From Pectinophora gossypiella (Eukaryota > Arthropoda > Insecta > Lepidoptera > Gelechiidae): a stretch of 64,000 bases of DNA. The DNA lies in the NCBI RefSeq assembly GCF_024362695.1, contig NC_065410.1:3220001-3284000 (forward strand), written 5' to 3'. The first letter of the stretch is position 1, and every line of letters begins with the position of its first letter. The notes beneath the pieces are model-generated. The model saw only the letters and a list, made by a program, of their open reading frames with translations, was not told where the DNA came from and made no database searches. The position numbers were made by a program, and so were the translations under genes. Below are positions 11,871 to 23,607 of the stretch, one piece after another.

Positions 11871-12962
11871 TCTCCCACTTATACCAGCATTAAAAATGTT
11901 CCTTTTCTGTTAAATGCACCTTCCGGAATAATAGTATGAATAGGAATATGAGCCATAATATGGAATTCGGAATTCATATACCACTAAATCTTGAAAAAAA
12001 CGACCACATCAGAAGTGAGTTTCTATCCAGAAATTTACGTGATCCAAGCTTTGGAAATTTTGAAGTGACAATATTGCAAGAAGCGGATGGATGAAAATAA
12101 AACTAAGTACCAAAGGAATTTGCATATTTTGTAATATATTGAGCCTTGGTACTGAAACGTTGAACTAAGATATAGGATTCAGTCAGAAGGTTGATTTCAA
12201 AAAAGGTACTTGAAAGCCAGAATATAAAACAATATCCTTGGGATATTTTTAAATGTTTTTATTTCTGCATTCTTTGAAACAGTGTCTCCCAATCGTATCG
12301 CTATTCAGGTGACATCTCCTCCGTTTGAAGGTAAATCAGAAACAGCTCATCACGTGCATTGCGCTCTCAATGTAAAAGTTCCATCGATTGTGACAGTTTG
12401 ACCCAGAAACGGACGGTACTGATAATAAAAATAAAACTCAATATTTAAGTGACGTCGTAAAATGTTTCAAAGATGCAATAAAAAAAATAATTTCAGCAAT
12501 GAAAATTTAAATGTATTGAAGGAGTTGATATCATTTTAAAATCACATAAATTGATTTAGGAAATATTTACAACTTTCCATTGTCATCCCAAAAATATAAT
12601 ATAGTAGAACTAAACTTAATAACAACGTCCTGTGCAATATGATGAACAACTTAAATCAAATTATTATCGATGCCATAAGTGGCTGCAAGTTTGTTTCCAC
12701 TGAGTGCTTGTAAAGGATTTGTGCTACAGAAGGTTTAATAGAACAGATTGACAGCTGATACACAAAAAGTATTTCTCGAATACTTCTAAGGGATCCAAGA
12801 GTGGAGATTCAACGAAAAGATCAAATAGCCAAATTGTTCAAACTATAAATATTTTGCTAAAACTTACGCTCTTATGTTCTATACTAGAGCGAAACTCAGC
12901 CTAGCTAAATTCTCCCAGCCTCCTTCACGAAGTTCTACGTAACTGCAAAGTTTGCCGTAAGA
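11871..12962. other. Intergenic, nothing recognised
   Basis: AT-rich; no open frame, repeat or signal that I can support. Confidence 0.45.
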
Positions 12963-13139
12963 TCATACATAAGTGAAATAATAATCTGTTTGTATACTAG
13001 TATGTAGCTCCATGATGTTATCATAGAACTTACAACTTTTATATGTACAATCTATTGCACAAAATACATTGCCTGATAAAAACTTGCTATATTTGTACAG
13101 CATAGCATTTGTTGTAGTATGCACTACCATGCTACTCCA
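12963..13139 (-). CDS. Speculative terminal exon, Cys-containing peptide
   Basis: On the minus strand an acceptor-like ACATTTCGCAG precedes an open stretch of 58 codons ending in TGA. The peptide starts WSSMVVHTTTNAMLYKYSKF and includes three cysteines (FCAIDCTYKSC). It enters in phase 0, which is compatible with the candidate signal-peptide exon at 14020-14082. Joined, they would give a 79-residue secreted peptide. An internal donor-like GTTGTAAGTTC could end the exon earlier. There is no homology evidence and chance is a real possibility. Confidence 0.2.
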   Translation of the reverse strand, partial: WSSMVVHTTTNAMLYKYSKFLSGNVFCAIDCTYKSCKFYDNIMELHTSIQTDYYFTYV

Positions 13140-14019
13140 CTGCGAAATGTTAGACACCGATGGCCGAGTCAATTTAAAAATAAACATTTCCTAGACACAG
13201 CTCGAAGAATAAGACAATGAAGATGATGAATTTATTGTCTTTGTAACACGCACCTAATAAACACTATTGACATGATAAAACAAAACTAACAAATTGAAAT
13301 TTCTAAGACCGTTTGTCCCATAGATCTTGTGTCAATATTCGTTACTACTTAGACACGAATCAGCAAACAGTTGGAAGACAAAGGCGCTTTGATTCGTTCA
13401 TAATTGGCATGCAGGTGGTTGCATCCAGCTTTGTTGGTTGAGGGTCCCAAGAAGTTTTGGAAATGATAAGTTTTGGAAACGTTCGTGAGGAACGGGATTT
13501 GAATCTTTGTTACCGAGGATTACTTTGAAGTTTTGGAGCAATTATGCAACTTGAGTACGGGAAATTTTAGTAAGTTTGGTTATGATCGTATGGTATAATA
13601 ATTTGGATAATATCATGAAACCTATATAATGTTGTATTATAAGGAAGCTTCTGACAGTACAAGTTAGTGATAGACACGATGTTATTCATGTGATAAAAGT
13701 CAAGAAAGTTTTAATAAATAAGGCTAAATAATTATAAAAAATGATAGATAATAGTGATAAAGTTACATAAACCTATCTTCTTACTATGTTCCACCTTAAC
13801 TAATTATGTTTGTTACATGTAATGAATGAATATGAGATAAAACTGTTCCAGACTGATGAAATAGTTGACAATACTTTATTAGCATCAATATAAACTATTT
13901 ATAAGTGTATTTTTTATATAGTTACATACGTATATTAGAAACAGATAATTACTACAGATATTAATAAAAATGGTACATGACACATAGATAAATTGATACC
14001 AACAAAATGTTATACTTAC
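13140..14019. other. Intergenic or putative intron
   Basis: AT-rich. It would be the intron between the two speculative exons on the minus strand. Nothing else recognised. Confidence 0.35.
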
Positions 14020-14082
14020 TGACTGGCATCTGGCATAAATCATAATCAATATCAAAATAAGAAGAAACAGAAGAAGAAACAT
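14020..14082 (-). CDS. Candidate signal-peptide first exon
   Basis: The minus strand reads ATG followed by a strongly hydrophobic stretch, MFLLLFLLILILIMIYARCQ then S, which is a textbook signal peptide (hydrophobic core, then A-R-C-Q). A consensus donor (TCA|GTAAGTATA) follows immediately. The exon is 63 bp and leaves in phase 0. After the donor the frame runs on only as AT-rich sequence, as expected for an intron. It could equally be a chance run of T-rich codons; no partner exon is proven. Confidence 0.3.
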
Positions 14083-14584
14083 ATTTACTGTCCATAAAAA
14101 ATGAGACTCAAAATTACTTAACGTGCACTACCACGAATCAAATTCAGCACTTGCATCCGAGCACTATTTCAGTGTCATTAATTACCTACAAGTGAATGCA
14201 CTTTAGCAAGCACGATGCTTAGCACAAGTTAATGCATTCCTTGCGTGATGTCTCCCCTCTGAGGGCAAATGAGCCTTAGGTAAATTAGCAAGACGTGAAA
14301 CTGTGATAGTTGTAGGTATAATGTACTAACGAGCTGTGTAATCTTTGGTGTTTAGGATTATGAGTGTAGCTATCGCAAAATGTGTTGTAAATATAGGGTC
14401 AATGACTTCTGCTCGTGACTGTGTACTTTATGACATGGTGTCTATAATGTTCACTAGTTTGAAGAAACTCTTCTATCGCACCTTATTCGCTTGGCAAGGA
14501 AAGACCCTTCCTGATTGAAAAGTTTTATTTTCTTTTCTGGGTATGGGAGAGATCCCATTGTTATTTCATCTGAACTCGAAAAGC

Positions 14585-14700
14585 ACTGAGGATTGTGGAG
14601 CCATTTGGGCTAGTAGCCCGGGACTAACGGCTGAACGTGCATTCCGAAGCATGGAATCATCTTATTTTTTCGGACTACCAGGTGATTATGTGTTAATTCC
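14585..14700 (-). mobile_element. SINE family 1 fragment
   Basis: Contains 'gggactaacggctgaacgtg', 'gaatcatctta' and 'ggactaccaggtgatta', the antisense middle of the family-1 SINE. Both ends are missing. Confidence 0.5.
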
Positions 14701-14919
14701 GATTTTGATCTAACTCCAAAACACTGTTATCGACCGACAAGCATTTATTTATTATGTCTATCTGTATTTTTCTCTGTTAATTATTTTAAAGCAATGGAGG
14801 CATGATATACATTATCAAAGTAGAGCCGATTTTCCTCGTACGTTGTATTAGACTAGATGCACATAGAACCTGGAAAGCGAGAGAAGCGGGCTGGAGCGCA
14901 AGACGTTTAACCCCCGACG

Positions 14920-15020
14920 CAACAGAAAGAGGGGTGTTATAAGCTTGAATGCCTTTGTCTATCTCAGTGTGTTTGTCTGTGCCATCGTAGCTACAGAACG
15001 GATGGTCCGATTTAGATTAG
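14920..15020 (+). repeat. Dispersed repeat fragment
   Basis: 'gaggggtgttataagcttga' followed by 'tgtttgtctgtgccatcgta' resembles the end of a moth LINE-type repeat. Family uncertain. Confidence 0.35.
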
Positions 15021-15478
15021 GGTTTTTTGTGTGATAGGTGATAAATAAATAAATATTAGCGAAAAGGTTCTTAGGCAAAAATAAAGGATCTCTGTCTGAT
15101 GATTAGTGGGTGGTCGAAGGAACTCGACAATAAATTTACGCCAGATCCCCGTGTTTGGGCTTGTTTGAATTGTCTGGATGAGCACTCTGGCTCTAGGTGG
15201 TTTTGGAGGGTCTGGTGATGACCAGTTGGTCATAGGAACTTGACAAGAAAATGACCTACCTCGAAATTGAGCTTGTGTAAGAAGATTGAGGTGTTTCGGC
15301 GAGTGTGCGTTGGAATCACGCAGTATAATTACATCATCCCCTTTTCATCTTCCCCCACCCACACGTTGTTAATATCCGACCAGCCCGTACAAAGCGTTTC
15401 GCTTCCTCATTTTTTATGCGAACGACTAAAGTCTGAAGTTCTCTGCCAGCGAATGTTTCCCGATAAGTACAATTTGGC

Positions 15479-15662
15479 CTACATGGTCAAGTGGTTGAGC
15501 GTCAGGCTCCGTGCATCGTTAGGCAGGTTAATCCGTTGGTCCCGGTTACTACTTACTGATGTTACATGAGTTATGTCAGGGACGTTTGGCAGCTCAATAG
15601 TAACTCTGACACCAGGGTTGATGAGCTTGGTTGTCCACCTCACAACCACACGAGAGAAGAAG
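15479..15662 (+). mobile_element. SINE family 1, internally deleted
   Basis: Starts 'catggtcaagtggttgagcg' like the tRNA head, then jumps to 'ttaatccgttggtcccggtt', 'actacttactgatgttacat' and 'gttgatgagcttggttgtcc', and ends 'caaccacacgagagaagaag'. The B-box and middle region are deleted. Confidence 0.65.
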
Positions 15663-16584
15663 TACAATTTGGGCGTCTTCAAGGCCAGCCACGTTCTTAA
15701 GTATGTCCCATCTTCGGACACATCGTCACTTACCGTCAGGTGAGATAGTGGTCATATGCTTGCCTGGCTTCCATAAAAAAGCCATGGACGGTAAGTCGCA
15801 CACCGGTAGGTTTGCCCCGCAGTTTCGGCGCTGTGCAGCTTCGACTTTTTTATTTTAGCAGTTAAAGAATTCCTTTGTATTCCATAAAGAATACTGTTGG
15901 GATTATAAAACTCTTACCGAGATATTCTCTTTGATGTTTATTAAAAAACTTAAAAGGTTTTTTTTATTTAGGAAGATTTCATATTTTTTCTAATTTCTCT
16001 CTGGGAATTGAGAGTCCTTAAAATACAAATTTTCTTGGCTCTAAATTAAGTTTTTGATTTACTTAAATGAAAAATGTTAAATTACTTTAGGTTACGTGAT
16101 ATTTTTTTTAAATTAAAATGGATTTGCTCTTGACTTCGTTCTTCCACGAGGAGAAGAAGAGATTGACGGTGGAACGAGCTTACCCAGAAAATTCCTATTA
16201 TTTTATAATTTTATCGTTTAATATGATCTCTTGTGATTTTTATTTTATATCATATTATCTGTAGAGGATACTTAAGATACTTGTATATTAATTTATAAAA
16301 GAAAGCCATAGACTGTACGTGCGGTAGGAAGCGTAAAACTTTTAACTCTCAGAGTCCAACAAACTAATAAAAACTTTTCATAATTAATAAAGAGTATAAA
16401 AATATTCGCAAGATGTAAATAGGTACATCCATTTTTTAGGGTTTTGTGCCTTAAAAAGAAAAACGAAACGGTTATAACTAACGTCAATGAGATAGTTAAG
16501 CGTCCTAGTGGACCGATAGCGGTAAGCGCTGAATGACGGAAATCTTCGACCACGTCGGCGGGGTCCTTATCGGGATCTTGAAGA
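15663..16584. other. Intergenic, no gene recognised
   Basis: AT-rich. Open frames around 15631-15858 and 16293-16613 overlap SINE remnants and are not gene-like. Confidence 0.4.
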
Positions 16585-16672
16585 TAGGTGATCAGCCTGT
16601 AATGTCCTAACAAAACTAGGGATCACAAAGTGATTTGTCCCCACCGGGATTCGAACCCGAGACCTCCGGATT
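16585..16672 (-). mobile_element. SINE family 1 head fragment
   Basis: Antisense head of the family-1 SINE: 'gatcagcctgtaatgtccta', 'gggatcacaaagtgatttgt', then 'ccccaccgggattcgaaccc' (complement of the B-box). Confidence 0.65.
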
Positions 16673-16689
16673 ACTAACATTGTTAATTA

Positions 16690-17078
16690 ATCCATACTAA
16701 TATTATAAATAATCTGTCTGTTTGTTTGTCCGCCTTTCACGGCGAAACGGAGCGATGAATTGACGTTATTTTTAAGTGGAGATAGTTAAAGGGATAGAGT
16801 TTTTGTCTCTTTATAACCCCTCTTTTCCCCAAAATGGGGGGTGGAAATTTGTATGGACCATTCCGCAATTTTGAAGGTACAAAGCTAAAAATTGGTATGC
16901 GGACTATTTGCGACTAATAAAAAAGTCGTGCAATTTTTTTTTTGAAATCTGCCATTAACCCCTTCATAGAAGGGATGAAATTTTATATAAGACTTTGCGC
17001 AGTTTTCAAGGTAGGAAGCTAGAAATTCGGAAAGGGGAACCGTGCTACCCTGAAATTAACGCGTGCAAAGCCGCGGGC
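16690..17078 (-). repeat. Interspersed repeat, inverted copy of the CTAGCTTTTGCCCGCG class
   Basis: Begins 'aatccatactaatattataa' and ends 'gccgcgggcaaaagctagta', so it is in the opposite orientation to 2858-4770. Same termini but a different interior ('ggcgaaacggagcgatgaat', 'ccccaaaatggggggtggaa'). Confidence 0.65.
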
Positions 17079-17483
17079 AAAAGCTAGTATTTAATATTTT
17101 TATGGATGTATATGTTTTTTTATATATATGACTAAGGCGTAAGAGATGTAAAATCGTTGTAAAATCAAACTGAAAGCCTACAAGCTTAATAACCACACGA
17201 AGGGAATGTCAGACAGAATTGATTGATCGAAAGCATGTCGCGATGTAAAATATACCTACGTCTGAAATATTTTGAGGGGAAGTCTGTACTGTACTCTGTA
17301 CGCTGGTTGTCTGGGGATATGAAGTTTCCATTAATTCGTCTTAAAAGTTGGTTCTTTTGATGTATTGTTCAACGGTAATGCTGAAAGAAATTGAGAATAC
17401 AACGCTAACAAAGGGAATAGAATACCTGGGCGGATCTCTCGTCCCTAATAATTATAACCTGTACCATAGAATAAGGAATTGAA
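17079..17483. other. Intergenic, nothing recognised
   Basis: AT-rich spacer with no recognisable element. Confidence 0.4.
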
Positions 17484-17785
17484 CGCCCTCCGTACTCCAG
17501 TGGTTTAAGCGTTGGGCTCACGATCCGGAGGTCCCGGGTTCAAATCCCGGTGGGGACACATCACGAAAATCACTTTGTGATCCCTAGTTTGGTTAAAAGA
17601 CATTATAAGCTGATCACCTGATTTTCCGAAAGAAAGATGATCCGTGTTTCGGAAAGCACGTTAAACTGTTGGTCCCGGTTACCACTTACTGACGTAAGTT
17701 AGCCTTTGACGGCTCAATAGTAATCCTGACAAGAGGGTTGATGGGGTTGGTAATCCATTTCACAACCCACACGATAGAAGAAGAG
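17484..17785 (+). mobile_element. tRNA-derived SINE (family 1), full length
   Basis: The clearest copy. The tRNA-like head has an A-box region 'ccagtggtttaagcgttggg', then 'ctcacgatccggaggtcccg' and the B-box GGTTCAAATCCC. Then come 'atcactttgtgatccctagt', 'gctgatcacctgattttccg' and 'gttggtcccggttaccactt', with a tail ending 'cacaacccacacgatagaag'. RNA polymerase III promoter boxes are visible; it encodes no protein. Confidence 0.85.
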
Positions 17786-17970
17786 GAAGGAATTATACTA
17801 CGTATAGAACGGCAACTCTCCGCTCCTCACCAGCGGCGGAACTAGGTTTACCTCACCCCCTCGGCCTTACTTTAGCTTTCAATCTTTCGAGAGTCCCTCG
17901 TCACACATACAGATAGTGTAAAGTCTGTGTTAAACGAGGTGTTTTGTATGAAATGTCCGGGGTGTGCATG

Positions 17971-18280
17971 TAACCTTGGTAGCCCAGTTGGTAGAACGCT
18001 TGCCTCTCACTTTGAAATCGCAGGTTCGAATCCAGAACGTACCAAACCAATGATTGTCGAATTTGTTTTCGAATTCATGTTTGGGTCATAAATGATTACC
18101 AGGTGCTCAGCGGTGAAGGAAAACATCGTGAGGAAACCCACATTCCCGGGAAATGCATTTTCGGAGGTATGTGAACTAACTTTTATTGGGCTGGTTTTCC
18201 CTTCGTGGGTTAAAAACCGGACCTATCAAATCTTCTGTGGAAAACGGGATAATGCTAGGGAGATAATGTCCGGGTCTGCA
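17971..18280 (+). mobile_element. tRNA-derived SINE (family 2)
   Basis: The head reads 'ggtagcccagttggtagaac', 'gcttgcctctcactttgaaa' and the B-box GGTTCGAATCC. Then follow 'gattgtcgaatttgttttcg', 'gtgctcagcggtgaaggaaa', 'catcgtgaggaaacccacat' and 'ctattgggctggttttccc'-like sequence. Other copies or pieces are at 53431, 27301, 29945, 24672, 18655 and 55505. The 112-residue open frame from 18092 is a by-product of this SINE. Confidence 0.8.
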
Positions 18281-18654
18281 TGTACTTCACCTTTAAGTGA
18301 TGTTCCGATATCCCAAACAACAATCAGAAGACAATATTTTTGGACTCCTCCTTTTTTGAAGTCAGTTAAAAAGTTTAACGTAAGTTGGTATCTCTTTCAA
18401 AATGAATCTAAAGTTGGACGTTTTTATTAAGACGCGAACATTTCACGCTTAATGTTCCACTTTCAGTGTTTTGTTTGAACTAATTTGCCACTTTAAATTT
18501 TCTTACTCTTTATGCAATATTTTACCCAGTTTCAGGTTAACTCAGCCTATACGTATATACAATGCTGGGTATAGGCTTTCTCTCTTTCACCAAATCGTAA
18601 ATATTTACCTGATACTTACCTTAAATATAGGTATATTTTTCTAGTTAGGCATTT

Positions 18655-18745
18655 GACCTGTAAGTAAGTAATAATGACTGGACCTGTCAAATCTTCAGGT
18701 GAGGTAAGCGGACCCTGTGAAAAACGGGATAATAGGGAGATGCTG
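18655..18745 (+). mobile_element. SINE family 2, 3' fragment
   Basis: 'ggacctgtcaaatcttcagg', 'taagcggaccctgtgaaaaa' and 'cgggataatagggagatg' match the 3' end of family 2. Confidence 0.6.
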
Positions 18746-18799
18746 ATTAAGTAATAATATGGATAAGGTGGGACATGCTTACTTCATCATCACTAATTT

Positions 18800-18942
18800 A
18801 AGGGTGGTATTAATAAACTAATCTCAGCTTCGAGACTGCCCTCAAGATCATGTCAATGTGACAGTTCTTATATAAAAACAGAGACTTGAGCATGACCTTG
18901 AGAGCAATCTCAACTGAGATTCGTTTATTAATACCACCCTAA
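18800..18942. repeat. Hairpin MITE
   Basis: Arms AAGGGTGGTATTAATAAAC and GTTTATTAATACCACCCTAA are reverse complements, and the pairing continues inward (ATCTCAGCTTCGAGACTGCCC against GAGAGCAATCTCAACTGAGAT) around a central loop with GACTTGAGCATGACC. About 143 bp, no coding potential. Confidence 0.75.
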
Positions 18943-19284
18943 GAGCCACGCTTTTGTCAGTGTACCATTCTCCATGCTACTTTTTGGGGAAAAGTAGGGC
19001 AGTGGTCAAACCGACTTAAGAAATGCTTATTCATTCTAGCCTACAAAACTCCAAGATTACAAGGTTCGTATAATCCGTAATACCAAATTGTGTTATAGAG
19101 GTAATGGCAGACGACTACATGGGTATGGCTCATTCTTAGGTATAACTCGAGCGATTACATAAATATCTCGTGTCAAGGGCACTGTTGACAATTGCAACAT
19201 AAAAATGCCTGTTATAAAAAATATTATTTCGTACTTTTTTAGTTAATTTTATATTCATCGATCTTCTCTTAGTCACTCAGCGCT

Positions 19285-19500
19285 TATCGCTATCGACCCA
19301 CTAGGGTCGATTAATTCTTTAAAATATTTTTCCTCTCAGACGACGCCCTGAGCCGATGTTCGCGCCCAACTGGGCACCCTCAGGCCTGTTGTCTTAAACG
19401 TTGTACCGGGTGAGAGCCTTCAGCGCTCCCCATTTGTCCGGCCAAGTAGTTAATGCCATCTGCGGCAAATCTACAATAAGTCACGTCAAAAAAAAAGATC
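19285..19500 (+). repeat. Dispersed repeat ('CCACTAGGGTCGATTAATT' family)
   Basis: Contains 'cccactagggtcgattaatt', 'caggcctgttgtcttaaacg', 'catttgtccggccaagtagt' and 'gccatctgcggcaaatctac'. Pieces recur at 24490, 48525, 52680, 55683 and 60495. Probably a SINE or LINE tail; class undetermined. Confidence 0.6.
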
Positions 19501-20390
19501 TCTTATTGTCGGACGTGTTTGTAACCTTTGTAATTACCTACTAATACTGAATTATATTCGAAGTGGCAAAACAATCAGCGTTTCTTTAATACAGTCTACG
19601 AGTGGTGAAATAATCAATCCACACACATTTAAACAGACACTTTTGCTCATACTTGGCTAGTTCAACCTCTTTCTTCTATTGCGTGGTTAATCCCATATTT
19701 TTTTATCACTTTTACTGTCGATTATCATAATCGTTTGCAACTTGACTAAGACCCCTACACACGTATTATAATTACAAATTGTAAGTACCTACTTTAAAGC
19801 GGGTATAGTGCAAATGCTTCTAAGTCTAATAATCTGAATTTAACATACCCCTTTTGCAATTAGAGTGCGTTTCGAAGCTCTCAAGAGGTGTAACCGCGCA
19901 CCTAGCATGCTACTTAATTCATTATGATGTAGGTAATTATTATGTGAACATCTTTTAGTAAATGATTTGATTTATGTTTCGCTTATGAAGACGCGGCGTG
20001 TCGAGCGGTAAATTCAAACTAATGGCGATGTATAAGAGTATTCACGAAACGGGAAATGATAAAAGACTTTTTTGGCATTGCATAAATGTTTACATCATTA
20101 TACTAATTTACTTCTTAGATTAAACATTATTTATGATACAATAACTACTTAAATTCAATAAAGATCGCTGTTGCTAATCTCGGCAAGATTGTATTTACTT
20201 CTTTTTTTTTAATAATGAACATAATGTTACCATCTAGCAAGTAAATATGGAACTATACTTTGTCTGTTGTCCATGTCTATATTTTTTGAAATAAAAATGT
20301 CAGTTCTTCAATCTACTCTCTACTTTCATTATTAGATTTGAAGGAAAGCGGCATGAATTTATTACGTTTATTAAAAAAAACTGACGAACT

Positions 20391-20537
20391 TACGGTCACG
20401 AGTACTAATATGTATTGACTTTGATACCATGTCACACTAACTTTTTTGACAAATTAAACCGTAAGTCTCATTAAATGTCAAATACGATAATACGACAAGG
20501 TTCTGAAGTGGGTACATGATATTACTCATGACTGTAC
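20391..20537. repeat. MITE (GTACGGTCACGAG family), copy 1
   Basis: Left end TACGGTCACGAGTAC; right end ATTACTCATGACTGTAC, the imperfect reverse complement. The interior has 'gataccatgtcacactaac' and 'gtaagtctcattaaatgtca'. The same order is seen at 22761-22900. Confidence 0.7.
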
Positions 20538-21229
20538 ATGGGGCTTAAACACCGTTGTATGAGGAGTGTGTGGCACGATGGTTCGTGAAGGTGGTATCCC
20601 GACGTTCCGGCAGAGTAGTGGGATGATTGGTGATAACGAAGACAAAATAACGTGTTAAATTCAGCAGGAATATATAATATAGTTTATTAATAACACTTGA
20701 CAAACAAATCCAGAATTAGAGGGCACGGCCAGAGCTAAACAGTATTATATTATATTTATGTTGTTCTTATGAAGGTCGGGGATGCTATGAGTCAGCGTAA
20801 AATTAAAGGAAATGCAGAATGGAATGAGAATTTCGAAATTTAAAATGATTGACAGTCAGAACGAAAGGCCAGTATGCGCAGAGTTTGTACTCAGTTACAA
20901 GCAAGTGCATGTTATGTTCTTCCTCATAAAAAAAGAACCGTCAAAAATTATAGCTCGCTAATCTCCAATAATGCATAGACATGTAATACCTTTCAAGGGC
21001 AATGTTTGCCGTACCCCCTTATTTGTAAGGGACAAACACAAAGGAAGTAAGTATTAATCTTCCGTCGACAACTGGGATTGTAGACCCCTGGTGGCTGCAG
21101 GTTTTATTCACTCTTCGATGCCCTGTTGTTTTCGCCCTCCGAGAGGGTGACATACAGTCAGTAAGGATGGTTCATTCAGAAAATTGTACACTTAGACTGG
21201 TATGCTGCAGTGGTTGTATGTAATATTGT
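20538..21229. other. Intergenic, nothing recognised
   Basis: No gene or clear repeat recognised. Confidence 0.4.
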
Positions 21230-21600
21230 TTATGACTTTCTTGACCTGTAGCAATACAATAAATACAGTTGAATTTTAATTTGAATTTAAATTTCAAATA
21301 AATAAAACCCGCTGACGAAAAATTCGTGCTACAATAAGAATGCAACAAAGGAAATATTTGTCCGAAATTCTTCCAAAAAATATGTTTAGGAGACAGCCGT
21401 GATTGTATGCCAATCTGTCCTAAGATAAGGTAACTACTTACCTTATTTGCCTTAAATGCAGTGTAAATGATGTTACAAAGAATATCACTAAGCGATCCCC
21501 ATTTGTCCGGCCATGTTGTGAATGCCATTGGCAATAAGGGACTTTCCAATCGGCGTTCCCCAAAAACACAATAGATGGCGTTGTTAATTTTTTTAAGCTG
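21230..21600. repeat. Retroposon-tail fragments
   Basis: 'aatacaataaatacagttga' followed by 'ttttaatttgaatttaaatt' looks like an antisense LINE/SINE tail. The part 'atccccatttgtccggccat' belongs to the family at 19285. 'acacaatagatggcgttgtt' recurs antisense at 22295 ('gaacaacgccatctatcgtg'). The 148-residue open frame across this region is therefore mobile-element debris. Confidence 0.5.
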
Positions 21601-21790
21601 GATAACTGTCATATGCATCTTTTATCTTTATTTTAACGTATAAAAAATGATGATCCTTTTTCTTACACCAAGGTACAATTACAACTTCAACCCATTATTA
21701 TTCTGATCAAAATAAAGAGAAGCAATATAGGTAGCAACATCATTTTATACATGTGATCCAAATATCAAGCAACAATTAGTTTTATATATT

Positions 21791-22207
21791 ACTAGCGGCC
21801 GCTCGCGACTTCGTCCTCGTGGATTTCGGTTTCCACAGTAAGAATTTCCGATTTTTTAAATGATTAAATTTAGGGTATTTAGACTCTAAATTTAATGATT
21901 AAAACAAAATCGTATATAGATAAATCACTACACAGCCCTAATCATAGTTCTGGCTTTTTTTGGATTTGTCAACGCACGCCAGAATTGCTCGCAGATAGTA
22001 CATTTGTTCTTACTTATTTGACACTTATCGTCACATTTTTGTCAATTCACACAGTATCGTTATAAATTGTAGCCCATGTTTTATTCTGATGTATAAGCAA
22101 CATTAATGTAAAGTTTCATTAAAATCCATTTAGTAGTTTTTGCGTGAAACAGTAACAAACATCCAAACATCCATACTCGCAAACTTTCACATTTATAATA
22201 TTAGTAA
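21791..22207 (+). repeat. Interspersed repeat, CTAGC..GCCCGCG class
   Basis: Starts ACTAGCGGCCGCTCGCGACT and ends 'tttcacatttataatattag'. It contains 'aagtttcattaaaatccatt' near the 3' end, matching the 3' part of 2858-4770 ('aagtttcattaaaatccgtc'). Confidence 0.65.
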
Positions 22208-22760
22208 GAAGACTATGCTTCTGCCATTGCATTACATTTTTGAATAAATATGTACCCCAGCAATGAGAAAATATGTAATTATCTCGTTAAAAGTGAACAA
22301 CGCCATCTATCGTGTGCTTAGGGAACGTCGATTGAAAAATCCCTCATTCAATCAGTGACATCGAAAAAAAAGGAATGAATCCAAATAAGCCATGTCTGCT
22401 TGCCATTCTCAGCGCCCGTGTGTCACGGATCACAAGAAATCATCCCTCCATTGTCGTCACCCATTGCGCTTTTTTAAGTGATTCCTTTTATTACGAAGCA
22501 CGGACATGAAAAACCGAATATGAAAAATCCACATCTAGAAGAAAGCGCCATTTTACGACTTACTTTTATAGTGTTGTGGAAAATTTTTGGTAGATATAAT
22601 GAATAATAATCCGTTGCAGTTATGTTCATTCATTGGAGATGCCACAACTAAAATAAAATACGTTTCTTACACTGACCATTCGGAGGTCTCTGGTTAGGTC
22701 ATCAAGGTATCTAACCAATAAACTACAAAATCATATCAAATATGTCATCACACCACCTAC
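22208..22760. other. Intergenic, no gene recognised
   Basis: Apart from the short match at 22290-22345 to 21510-21590, nothing recognised. Confidence 0.4.
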
Positions 22761-22900
22761 GTACGGTCACGAGCATTAATTATGTATACACTTTGGTACC
22801 ATGTCTCATTGACAAATTGAACTGTAAGTCTCACTAAATGTCAAATATGTTAGTGCGACAGAGTCCTTAAGTGAGTACATTATATTGCTCATGACTGTAC
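22761..22900. repeat. MITE (GTACGGTCACGAG family), copy 2
   Basis: Left GTACGGTCACGAGCA against right TGCTCATGACTGTAC. It abuts the next MITE directly. Confidence 0.7.
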
Positions 22901-22901
22901 A

Positions 22902-22998
22902 GTTAGATAGAACAGAATCGACCGGTCTAATGTCGACTGATACATCACTACTCTAATATACGTCACGACACTGGCTTCTGTATTTTGACACATCTAAC
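22902..22998. repeat. MITE-like element, copy 2 (partner of 75-172)
   Basis: Starts GTTAGATAG and ends ACATCTAAC, with 'gtcgactgatacatcact' inside. Placed immediately after the previous MITE, so one inserted next to or into the other. Confidence 0.6.
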
Positions 22999-23457
22999 TA
23001 CGCATTGAAGCTATTGTAAACATTATGTTATTGATAGACATTCAGTTTAATATTACCTATGTAAAGTTTTGCTCTTCTGCAAGTTTACAACTATTCTATG
23101 ACCAAAACTTGATTGAATCTCGGGTGCATTTTTATGGTCGCGCCAGGAGGCCTTCTGTCCCAATAATCCCTAACATTCCTTTTGTTCATTTTACGATGAC
23201 ATACCGTTTGAACACTATTTTGATGGGCTTTTATCTGTTAATAGCTTTCATTTGCTGCGTCGTTCGGGCGAAAATCTCTGATATTATGGTTATGTTATTA
23301 TGTTATGGTTTGCTTAATAAATCGATGGTCTCACACCTAGATGTATAATAATGTTTCGGTCTCATATGTATGATAAAGATTTTATGATGCGGGTGTAAGT
23401 GGTAGAGTCGGAAGATGAAGGCCTAGGAGAACATACCGTGATCAAAAAAATGTTTAA
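22999..23457. other. Intergenic, no gene recognised
   Basis: A 107-residue open frame at 23025-23348 has a hydrophobic stretch but no splice sites, motif or support. Not called. Confidence 0.4.
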
Positions 23458-23607
23458 AAACGCCAGGGGGGTTAAAAACATCACATCGAAGCAATTAATC
23501 TAAAAAACAATATTGAAATTTGATATTGCAATGCACACAAATGTCAAAAAGCAAAATTGCGTTTTTAGATGAATTGCTTCAATGTGGCCTTTTGAACCCT
23601 CCAGGTC
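23458..23607. repeat. MITE of the GCAATATTGC family, truncated
   Basis: Left arm 'cgccaggggggttaaaaaca', right arm 'gatgaattgcttcaatgtgg'. The interior has 'aaacaatattgaaatttgat' and 'gtcaaaaagcaaaattgcgt'. Interrupted on the right by a LINE tail. Confidence 0.6.

Noticed and set aside
17490..17560. Functional tRNA gene
   Set aside because: A and B boxes are present, but the acceptor stem does not pair and the same head recurs attached to a SINE body in several copies.
18092..18430. 112-residue open frame
   Set aside because: Most of it is the family-2 SINE body in a fortuitous frame; the matching copy at 53431 has the frame broken.
21172..21618. 148-residue minus-strand open frame
   Set aside because: Made of at least three repeat pieces (an antisense retroposon tail, the 19285 family and a short repeat shared with 22295).
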